Shown: piece by piece, positions 56,850 through 64,000 of the stretch
Position numbering within the stretch: position 1 is the stretch's first letter
Layout: each line of letters begins with the position of its first letter
Source of the DNA: Druceiella hillmani
Lineage: Eukaryota; Arthropoda; Insecta; Lepidoptera; Hepialidae
Length of the DNA stretch: 64,000 nucleotides
Direction: 5' to 3'
Assembly (NCBI GenBank): GCA_039881145.1
Contig: JAYKKI010000157.1
Location: 198,501-262,500 of the forward strand
The notes under the pieces: model-generated
Database searches by the model: none
What the model was told of the DNA's origin: nothing
The model's input: the letters and a program-made list of their open reading frames with translations, nothing else
Position numbers and translations under genes: made by a program

Positions 56850-57820
56850 TCTCCTCTCCTTGACATGAATCATAGAGGAAAAAATTTCTCCACGAAGTGG
56901 CAGAGATGTGCTGGATGTGTGTGATGTTGCTCCATCCTATTGAAACAGTCTTTTACATTATAACCAGGAAAATTTTGCAATTGAAACAGCAAGAAGTCGT
57001 CCAACAGCTCCATAGAATGCTCTGCATTTACTGTAAATGCGTATCCCCATCCGTCTTTAAAAAAATACAAATCTATTATTCCTCGCGCTGCCATTACGGC
57101 CCGTAACGTAACTTTAAATGAATATAGCGATTTCAAATGCTAATGTTTCTTGTATTCAAATAACAGCAGTTCTCTTTATTAACATGACCATTGATGTGAG
57201 AATGTGCCTCATCCAATACATGATACTATTGAACGTCGAAAATCGCTCAGTCATTTAATGTAACTGCTGAAAGTTGTGACCGTGGTGTGTTGAAATGATC
57301 ACAAGGCATACAGCCTTTGACGGCACGGAATCCAACAGGGCCCGGGTTCAATTATCGGCCGCTCACAAAGCGGGGCAGGACCTGTGTTCTTGTTGGCTGT
57401 AAGAGATTGCTCATGAAGCAATAAGTCCTCAATGTATATAAACTGTAGACATTAAAGCACATAAGTAAATAAATAAAAAAATTAACATATTGAAGACTCT
57501 GCCTGGCTTTTTGGGGTTTTAATCTTTACAACGACTGAGTTTTGTAGGTTTTGAAGATTTACACAAGATGCAGTCTAATGACTATCCAGATATATTTAAA
57601 GCACTTGCTCGTTTACGAACAAAAATGTCCAGGTTATCAGGAATGAACTGGTTTACTCTCCATATTTTCTTTAGTACTTTATGCCTTTATGACCTTGGTC
57701 GCCCGAACATAGGTTTATTCATTGGTGAACCCGTTTCTTCGAACTTAGGAATCAATTTCCTGATGAGAGAAACACTCGGCGCATCATTCATGCTACTCAA
57801 ACCACGATAACTGCAGAATT
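56850..57820 (-). pseudogene. DUF4817/DDE_3-type transposase, interrupted by a repeat
   Basis: At 57800-57560 the minus strand reads KLIPKFEETGSPMNKPMFGR, then VRKRASALNIS (the HTH half: KFEETGS..DKP.SGRP; LS.RR...LNIS). At 57225-56870 it reads HINGHVNKENC, VTLRAVMAARGIIDLYFFKD, then AFTVNAEHSMELLDDFLLFQ and MEQHHTHPAHL. These match the family's HLDGYVNRQN, VT.WC....GIIGPYFFED, VTVN..RY..ML..FF.P.L and QQDGATAHTA. Decay (QQDGATAH to RMEQHHTH) destroyed the second Asp. About 300 bp of a tRNA/LINE-tail repeat sits between the halves. Confidence 0.7.
57240..57485 (+). repeat. Lepidoptera-type SINE/LINE-tail repeat inside the transposase
   Basis: GGGCCCGGGTTCAATTATCG has a B-box-like GGTTCAATT. 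TGCTCATGAAGCAATAAGTC, then GTATATAAACTG, and a tail AAGTAAATAAATAAAAAAAT follow. The tail is a hallmark of repeats in Lepidoptera. I cannot see a clean A-box, so the SINE call is tentative. Confidence 0.5.
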
Positions 57821-58053
57821 TTCCCCGTGCAACAATCACGAAATCATTGCTTTTGTAAAACTTGCACCCACCCCAAGATGCTCCATAATAATAGCATTTC
57901 TAGCAGCTGACCAATCGATCGATATTCTCTCCGCACCCAGCATATCTGTTGCATTCACATAATGAGCCAATCAAATAGATTCCTCTTTTTGGGGCACCTA
58001 GCACTAAAGACAACGAATATACCTTTCTTCTCAAGTCCTGAAGATGTGCAAAA

Positions 58054-58740
58054 CTAATATAACTGCTGCATCGGTAATGGATCTAACCTTCGTGAAGCCC
58101 TATTGCTTCCTATGAAGTTGTCCACAAGGGTTGGAATGACCCACCAATGAAGCACCAAAGTATGATCTTTTCTTAAATTTGGCCGATAGATAATAAGCAA
58201 TATAGACACCGGTCTAAAATTAATGAGATCACAACTACGACCAGATTTAATAAACATTGGTATAAATTGACTGTGTTTCGTAAGATCCGGACGCACACCT
58301 AAATCAACACATTTATTGAATATGGTTGCTAAATGTGGAGCAACAGCGTTAACAATAGAACCAACAACTTTGACAGATAATTCTCACAAGTATTCAGTTT
58401 TCTTTGAATTGTGTGATTTAGAAACATTTTTAATTTTAGCAGGATGAACGCAAGTACATTTAAAATGCAGATCGTGGTTACTGACCTTGATATTATCTCT
58501 CAACAAATTGGCAGCTTCAGCTGGTGCTGAGTTTAAGAAATTCGCATGAATGGGTATACTGGTCAGGAAATTCCCAAAGGTATCAGCCATTGTGATACCT
58601 AATCGTTTAACATGGACACAGTAAAGTGTGTGGTTAATGAGATAGCTACCATATCTATACTCCATTCTTTCCAAAAGAAAATGTTTGGAAACAGAGCAAA
58701 ATGACAGTTCAGGCGTTATAAACCTTTTTCTCGTGGTCAT
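58054..58740 (-). pseudogene. Non-LTR retrotransposon reverse-transcriptase fragment
   Basis: A minus-strand frame contains FKCTCVHPAKIKNVSKSHNS and the linking stretch VNAVAPHLATIFNKCVDLGV. It then has RPDLTKHSQFIPMFIKSGRS and CDLINFRPVSILLIIY. The order (linker, K..P.FK.G....NYRPIS.L) is that of RT domains 0-2 in Jockey-like LINEs. The downstream catalytic FADD region is absent: sequence changes at about 58054 to the DUF4817 transposase. Frame breaks are present. Confidence 0.65.
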
Positions 58741-58805
58741 CTTAATAATATAACATGAATTTACTTGTGATTAAAAAGTAATTATTTTATTCGTATTTAC
58801 TTTTT

Positions 58806-58884
58806 CATTTTTTTAATACAATGTGTCATTTTTTAATACAATGTGTCATTTTTTAATACAATGTGTCATTTTTTAATACAATTT
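58806..58884. repeat. 22-bp tandem repeat, about 3.5 copies
   Basis: TTTTTTAATACAATGTGTCA repeats at 22-bp spacing. Confidence 0.9.
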
Positions 58885-58914
58885 CACTATTTAATCTAAA
58901 TGGAATTTATGAAT

Positions 58915-59000
58915 GTTTAAACACCCTGCCGAAATTGAACCCATAACTTGTAGACGGACGCTAACATCTTAGCCCCTATCCTACGAGCTGGTGTGCATAA
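58915..59000 (-). repeat. tRNA-like SINE head (decayed)
   Basis: On the minus strand, GGGGCTAAGATGTTAGCGTC, then CAAGTTATGGGTTCAATTTC and GGCAGGG, resembles a tRNA with A- and B-box positions (GGTTCAATT). It cannot fold into a full cloverleaf that I can verify, and no anticodon is assigned. Confidence 0.4.
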
Positions 59001-59528
59001 TGCCACAGTGCGTGTAAATAATGCCGAACAATACTAAAATTTTGCTAATGTCATTTTTTTTTAAATAAATATCTTTTTTTTTTAAAATCATTGAAAATAT
59101 AAGAGCAAATGCTTAGCTGTAAAAAAACCACCAAGAAAATACCATGTCACAATGTTTTTTGTTTCACTTTTGATAAACCAAATATCCTATATACATATAT
59201 TTATATGCAAGACAACTGACTCTGAAGAAAATGACTCATTGCAACTATCTCACTCCAACGTCTTATAAAGCAAAATTTATCATAAGTAGCATATATGAGC
59301 GTAGATTACATGTGTCAAAATAACATATTTTTCTGAAATGTTTTATACCTCTGAGTTATGTGTGATCGACAGCCACTGATTAAATATATACTTGTGCCAA
59401 CCATATTTTAACTGTCAAATTGGTTTTATTCCTAATATTCTCTTTTGAAATGGAATGAAACATAGATATCTATGAGTGCACTGCCTGATCAGTATATCGT
59501 CTAATGTTGCTACGAGGGCAATACTCAC

Positions 59529-59648
59529 GCTACATGCTGGTTGAGCGCAAACGTGGTGTTGAGAACCAAGCTGCATAGTTTGCAGGAGAAGAACGGCAGC
59601 TCCGCATTGTGGACTCTCCTCACGTGAATCTTCAGTCCGGAAGTGTTT
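59529..59648 (-). CDS. Zinc-finger gene, exon B
   Basis: This 120-nt exon has acceptor CTTTCTTGCAG and donor GTGAGTAT. It enters with one base that completes the Arg codon of exon A. It supplies NTSGLKIHVRRVH, which completes the CEHC finger at exactly C-x2-C-x12-H-x4-H. It then encodes CKLC and the next twelve positions up to QHV, where it stops in phase 2. Because both ends fall inside fingers, both splice sites can be checked from the protein alone. Confidence 0.9.
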
Positions 59649-60029
59649 CTGCAAGAAAGACACACAAACATATTGTAGTATTTACAAAAGCCATGCTTAT
59701 AACTCCAGTAGTGTTGTATTTAGTCCCCAAAGTCATACCCTACATTTGATACCAAAATAAATATTTGATGACTAATATTTGATACCAAAATAAATAACCT
59801 GAATCCCGAAAAAAGAATGAAGCTACACGAGCTACTGAATTCGGGGCTATATTATGGCTTTCAAGCTGTTATTGCCGTTAGTTTCATATATTTTCTATAC
59901 AGACTCATTTTCTGACCATCTTGTGGTGTGAATTTTTTTAAAATTCCAACCCAAAATTAATGAAATGTTATGGAAGTCTACAGAGTTTCTCGCTTAAGAC
60001 TATTATTATTTTGCATAAAATTTTTTTTC

Positions 60030-60266
60030 CACCTTTGACTGCCTAATTATTTATTGCAATGTCCAAAATTAAATATTACATATCGTGTTTTATTTTATTC
60101 AATTTAACTCTTACAGAAAATGTTCAATAACTTCTAAATTCTATCGCAAGACGTACGCGATACTTAATTTCACCTTCGACTGCCTAATTATTTATTACAA
60201 CGTCCAAAAGTGAAATGTCACGTATTGTGTTTTGAAAGACTCGTTCTATTCAATTTAATTCTTAGA
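60030..60266. repeat. About 141-bp tandem duplication
   Basis: CACCTTTGACTGCCTAATTA and CACCTTCGACTGCCTAATTA start two copies that also share TATTCAATTTAA.TCTTA. Divergence is about 10-15%. Confidence 0.8.
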
Positions 60267-60424
60267 GAGCATGTAATTTAATTTACGGTATTCAAGCGTG
60301 GTCCGCAATTAAATATATATCGAAATTCACAAACTAAACGCTAACAGTCTGTATACTTTTAAAATAGATAGATACGTCTTATTATGTCTTTTATACCTTC
60401 ATTATTATTAACCATATGGTTACT

Positions 60425-60502
60425 TAGCTTGCCCTCGTGCTACAAATTGGCTGCTCGATTACGTCATTTCAAACAGCCCATGTGTAGCACAAGGGCAAGC
60501 TT
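60425..60502. repeat. 78-bp foldback
   Basis: TTAGCTTGCCCTCGTGCTAC is inverted as GTAGCACAAGGGCAAGCTTG with a loop of about 38 bp. Confidence 0.8.
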
Positions 60503-60592
60503 GCAGCCCGTTTACGGCTATATTCAGAATAAAACAGTCCGATGATTATTCCGAGCACACACATGATTACAACTGTGCTGTGTGCTAGAGTG

Positions 60593-60595
<3 letters not shown>

Positions 60596-60662
<67 letters not shown>

Positions 60663-60663
60663 T
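60596..60663. repeat. (TA)n microsatellite
   Basis: A TA run of about 60 bp. Confidence 0.95.
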
Positions 60664-60779
60664 ACACGCGATGTCTGGGAAAAAGTGTCAGACAAAGAAA
60701 GACGTTATACGTTGACTGAAAAATCTCCCACTTTTTCTTAATGTGTGACATTTAGTGTCACCTCCTCTGGCTGTAAAGA

Positions 60780-61285
60780 AGGTCTGAATCTGTCTGGGCA
60801 TACTTATTATTAAATGAAAAAAAAAGAACTCTGTGGCATTAGGTCCCATTCTTCCATCAATGCACTTTTGAGGTCCCTTAAGTTAGCTGGTGCCGGATTT
60901 CTTTGCTTAATTTCTTTTCCCACCTTATCCTAAACATATTCTATTGTATTAAGGTCAGGTGAGTGTGCTGGCCACTCCAAAACTTCTATTCCGACCTCAG
61001 TAAAGTACTCGGAAATGACCGCCGCAGTGTGAGGTCGAGAATTATCATGCAGTAAAAGAAAATCATGTTTAATATATGGGACGAAAGACACAAAAATCTG
61101 CTCTAAAATGTCCGTTACATATCTTGCCGCAGTCAGCGACTCGTTTTCTCTGATGTGTATCTCCGTACATGCTATTATGGAAATACAGCCCCACACCATT
61201 ACTGATCCTCCAACATAAGGCTCTCTTCCAACAATTTTACACTGAGCCTATCTTTCCCCGGGTCGTCTCCGTACACCACTTATCT
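60780..61285 (-). pseudogene. Tc1-like transposase C-terminal half
   Basis: Minus-strand segments: VRRRPGER (61280), KIVGREPYVGGSVMVWGCIS, and YIKHDFLLLHDNSRPHTAAV, where HDNSRPHT holds the second catalytic Asp. Then VLEWPAHSPDLNTIEYV holds the third acidic residue (DLNTIE, for family DLNPIEN), and NPAPANLRDLKSALMEEWDL follows. The N-terminal half is absent, and a stop follows EYV. Located in the zinc-finger gene intron between exons A and B. Confidence 0.8.
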
Positions 61286-61289
61286 ACAG

Positions 61290-62180
61290 GAATAAAAATA
61301 TATAAGCACACAATAAAACATTGTTAACTGTATGATATGAAAAAAATATTAATGGCAACGAAGGGATCGGAGCAACGTCTTTTAATTAAACAAAACTTGC
61401 GCAATCTGTGAACGGTGTTGCATCATTTAATATTGGTATCAGTTAACATATACGTAAACTTTTATCGATGCAAATAAAAGATGGATACCAAAATTTCAGT
61501 TTAAAAAAAATCATCCACTTATTGTCACTTTAATACTGGTATTTACCTGACTTCATCATCACCTTCCTTAACTTCTACTGAATCACTCACAATTCATTGA
61601 TAAGAATAACACGAATTTGAAAATAGTTGCAAGAGGTCGTAAGTATTAGAGTGCGCGCAATCCGTGCGCCATAATACACATGCTTAAACGAATAGCTGAC
61701 GTGCACCCCGCACGTCTACACTGTAGTTTTATATCTATACAGACATATGCTTGTAAACACTTATACTGTGGCAAAAGTGTCGGTCGAAATTGTACACTTT
61801 TTACTGAAGTAAAAGTGTCGTTTGAAATCTAACACTTTTTACAGGCTAGCTGTCATTCTCCAAGTGTGTAAAAGATCTTTGATGGACACACGGACAGTTG
61901 ACTGACAACCAAGTGACCCTATAAGGATTCCACTTTTTCGTTTGAAAGCATGGCACCCTAAAAATTGTAGCAACTAGCAAGTTTGCAATTTATTTATTGT
62001 TTTTATGTATGCAATGATTCATTAGATGGAACCAGACAACACACAAATACAAAATCATACAAAAGAAAGAAATATTTCAAGAAAATCTTGAGATTTGTGT
62101 GTGACAGACGGAGAACAAAGTGTCATAACGTAAATAGATAACGTAATAGATAAACCTAAGAGAGGGTCATTTACAGGTCC
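61290..62180. other. Zinc-finger gene intron, no recognised feature
   Basis: AT-rich. AAAAGTGTCG occurs three times around 61755-61845 in a short irregular repeat. Nothing else is identified. Confidence 0.4.
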
Positions 62181-62186
62181 TCTTAC

Positions 62187-62386
62187 CTGAATTCTCTCGA
62201 ACAATGCTCGCACTTATGCCATTGGTTAGCGTGCTGCGACAGATAATGCTCGAGCGCCACTTGCATGCTAGAGAAATAGAACCCGCACACCATGCATGCG
62301 TACCGGTCGTAGCGAGATTTTTGCTTGTTCGAATTCATCGGCTTCACATATCCACTGCACGCCGTGCACTTGCGGCTATCAGGGTC
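62187..62386 (-). CDS. Zinc-finger gene, exon A (internal)
   Basis: This 200-nt internal exon has acceptor TTTGCTCCACAG and donor GTAAGAGG. It encodes about 66 residues beginning DPDSRKCTACSGY. A complete finger follows: CMVC, twelve residues, H, four residues, H. The exon then ends inside a second finger (KCEHCSREF) with two bases of a codon (phase 2). An unpaired CTAC near the start has no matching histidines, so it is either a degenerate finger or a different zinc knuckle. Further 5' exons must exist, because there is no start codon with upstream untranslated sequence here; none was found in 62.4-64 kb. Confidence 0.88.
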
Positions 62387-62467
62387 CTGTGGAGCAAACT
62401 ATTTTTGAAGCAAATCTTTTAGCGACATCTGAGTCATTCTGTCATTTTAAAATTGTGTAACGCTTTT

Positions 62468-62510
62468 GAAAACGAATGCCGAACGCATTCGACTTTCGGC
62501 ATTCGTTTTC
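62468..62510. repeat. Hairpin next to zinc-finger exon A
   Basis: GAAAACGAATGCCGA and its exact inverse flank a 13-base loop. The flank AATTGTGTAACGC also occurs inverted at about 54913, so this belongs to a small foldback family. Confidence 0.85.
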
Positions 62511-62589
62511 TCAAGCATCTACTAGTAGCAGAGTACAAACAACACGGTGGTTGAGAATGTCAAAGAGTTCCTGTTGAAAATGAACTAGC

Positions 62590-62720
62590 ATAAACTTTCA
62601 TGCTTCCATATTTAGTTCAGTTATTGAATTTTGAAATCACTTCGACAGAAATTGTCATTCTTTTGGGTGCAATTGCCTCCCCATATCCAGCATCTATTTA
62701 AAAGACTTCATGTCAAAAGC
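62590..62720 (-). pseudogene. Mariner-like N-terminal fragment
   Basis: ATCACTTCGACAGAAATTGT.. and GCAATTGCCTCCCCATATCC parallel 32760-32830 (minus frame DAGYGEAIAPKRMTISVEVI versus DPGCGEVIASKLTTVSLEVI). Only this piece is recognisable. Confidence 0.45.
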
Positions 62721-62842
62721 ATTAAACGGTATTTACTTATTGACTTTACTCTAAACATAACCTTTATTAAAACATAAAATTCACATGGTAGTAAAAATGT
62801 AAACTTCATAGATCGAATGCCCATTTTATTAATAAAATAAAA

Positions 62843-62970
62843 CTAGCTGACCCGTGCGAAGTCTTCGCACTATATCGCCATCTAGCGTGTTCCAAGTATA
62901 CAATTTGGCTAAGTTATTTGATGTGTCGCCCACAGATGGCGCTCATGCCAATTGTTATAAAAATTAATTT
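62843..62970. repeat. Lepidoptera-type dispersed repeat (CTAGCTGACCCG)
   Basis: AACTAGCTGACCCGTGCGAA, then GTCTTCGCAC, is the characteristic edge of repeats widespread in moths and butterflies. Confidence 0.55.
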
Positions 62971-64000
62971 TTTTATTAACAAAAAGATTTTTTTCGAATT
63001 TTTTTATATTTTTCGCCCAAAGTAGAAAACATAAGCTTTAAGTGGGTATTTTTTTATTTTTTTTGGAGCAGTAGTTAAAGAGATCGAGCCGCTCGACCAA
63101 AAAACACCTTTTAGAAATAATATATTTAGATATTCCCACGTAATTAAAAAAACAATTGAAAATTGATGTCTACACTTCCTCACTTGTAATGCTGCTTTTA
63201 CCCGGGAAAATTCCAACTAGAATTCATTTGAAAGGAGCATATATTTTCCTTATTTTCCACGTTAAAAAGAAAATTCTTGGGAAATACTTTAACACAAGCA
63301 CAGCTAGTTAAGCTGTGCTCTGCAATCTGGCTCGGGGGTATATCAGGGGGATCTCCTTTTATAAATCATAGCATAATGATATTCAGCTTATAACCTCCCT
63401 CGAAGATTATAGTCTGTAGATCATCACGCTAAAGCTTCTAACACAAATAGAATTTTTGAAGTCGACATGTGGTTCCAGGGGTCAACGTTAACAAACGGAA
63501 AAAGTTTCCTGCTGGCATAAAAGTAAAGATATCACAACCACTACCGACGCCCTCTCGATTAGTTATATCTGATCCTCGCCAGTCCAGTTGTTTCATGAGC
63601 TCATTGCTATGAACAGTTCATAAGATGACAATATAAATTATATAGCCCTTTCTAGCTATTGCCAGTGTCTACGACAAACTTCTCATGCTCCTTATCCTCT
63701 ACTTCTTTCTATAAGCATTCGTTCACTGTTCATGCTGCCTAATTATGGCATAAACTGAATTCTGACATCAGACTTTCACTTCTGGCTTTGAGAAGCCATC
63801 TGAAAAAATGATACCTTCCTTAACTTTAGTTTAATAATTCTATTTCTTTCATGTCTCACTTCCTTTCATTCTTTTTATTACCAATCCTTCGCCTCAATCA
63901 AGATCTAAAACTCCATCAGACATATCAAATTAGATTTTTGTTTTGTTTTATTTGGTCTCTTTTGGTTATTATTGTTTTATCTTTTAAATATTCTGTAATG
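62970..64000. other. Upstream region or intron of the zinc-finger gene, no recognised exon
   Basis: AT-rich. I looked for further zinc-finger exons (C-x2-C pairs followed by splice sites) on the minus strand and saw none; the 5' part of the gene is presumably beyond 64000. Confidence 0.4.

Larger units (their letters stand above)
41190..62386 (-). other. Gene model: multi-exon C2H2 zinc-finger protein (3' six coding exons)
   Basis: Six exons on the minus strand join in the order 62 kb, 59.6 kb, 55.3 kb, 52.2 kb, 43.0 kb, 41.3 kb to give 831 nt of open frame ending in TAG. Each exon has an AG acceptor and a GT donor, and intron phases match at all five junctions (2, 2, 2, 0, 0). The product has eight C2H2-type units with pairs CMVC, CEHC, CKLC, CKSC, CEVC, CDHC, CNQC and CTIC. 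Three of them (CEHC, CKLC, CNQC) are interrupted by an intron and regain canonical spacing only after splicing, which is strong internal proof of the model. Arrays of this kind usually bind DNA in the nucleus as transcription regulators. No linker of TGEKP type is present, so this is not a KRAB/Kruppel-like uniform array; insect ZAD-type proteins look similar, but the N-terminus lies outside the window. The target and gene name cannot be inferred. Confidence 0.9.

Noticed and set aside
57290..57400. A tRNA gene around GGGTTCAATTATC
   Set aside because: The B-box-like word is present, but no cloverleaf or A-box could be built. Best explained as a SINE/LINE-tail repeat.
60524..60751. A 75-codon minus ORF with an IYIYIY run
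   Set aside because: It is another translated TA microsatellite, fused to decayed transposase flank.
62204..62422. A 72-codon plus ORF over zinc-finger exon A
   Set aside because: It is the antisense shadow of the zinc-finger coding frame.

Overview
The window looks like an AT-rich insect nuclear genome, most likely from a moth or butterfly (Lepidoptera). Coding sequence is sparse, sits in short GC-rich exons with consensus splice sites, and is embedded in large introns full of transposon debris. The lepidopteran inference rests on repeat types that I know from that order: a cecropia-type mariner, a repeat carrying 'GATTCTAGGTCAACC..GAAGTACCCTATAGG', a 3' tail of the type 'TCATG..GCAATAAGTCC..AAATAAATAAA', and 'CTAGCTGACCCG'-type repeats. 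No species can be named from the sequence.

Two genes can be supported, both on the minus strand. (1) A C2H2 zinc-finger gene has six coding exons (A-F) at 62187-62386, 59529-59648, 55208-55405, 52172-52250, 42909-43004 and 41190-41327. The last exon ends in a stop codon. Intron phases match at every junction. Three fingers are split by introns and are restored to exact C-x2-C-x12-H-x3/4-H spacing by the predicted splices. Its 5' exons lie beyond the right edge. (2) An unrecognised gene ('gene U') has six exons at 29874-29957, 20024-20062, 16134-16314, 11522-11695, 9082-9269 and 6926-7052, again with matching phases. It encodes a basic helical stretch, a KR site and then a cysteine-containing region. 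Its first and last exons were not found. A 24-nt micro-exon at 37127-37150 may be a further upstream exon.

Almost everything else is mobile or repetitive DNA. There are mariner remnants at 120-420, 16381-17602, 32160-32850, 43260-43760, 50500-51100 and 62590-62720. Tc1 remnants lie at 48327-50036 (with a 78-bp intron) and 60780-61285. A pogo/CENP-B element spans 45655-47290, a THAP/P-element-like transposase 23880-25640, a hAT of ZBED5 type 37966-38592, and DUF4817-type transposases 1419-1560 and 56850-57820. LINE fragments occur at 29330-29773, 53360-53600, 56340-56580 and 58054-58740. A family with palindromic ends (Helentron/HINE-like) has copies at 2050-3010, 9467-9961, 13882-14327, 14640-15086 and 21431-23026; the last copy carries an AP-endonuclease-type ORF. 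There are also several foldback elements and tandem arrays of 47, 21/126, 24 and 29 bp.

Region by region: 1-7 kb is TE debris, a 126-bp higher-order minisatellite and the last visible exon of gene U. 7-30 kb is gene U with introns holding the palindromic-end family, the mariner and 47-bp array, and the P-like element. 30-41 kb is intergenic or gene U 5' territory with MITEs, a hAT and lepidopteran repeats. 41-62 kb is the zinc-finger gene with Tc1, pogo, mariner and LINE insertions in its introns. 62-64 kb is an upstream intron. No operons, CRISPR arrays or bacterial features are present, and I saw no clear tRNA or rRNA gene. No clearly new biological system is visible; the best candidates for something undescribed are gene U and the palindromic-end element family.
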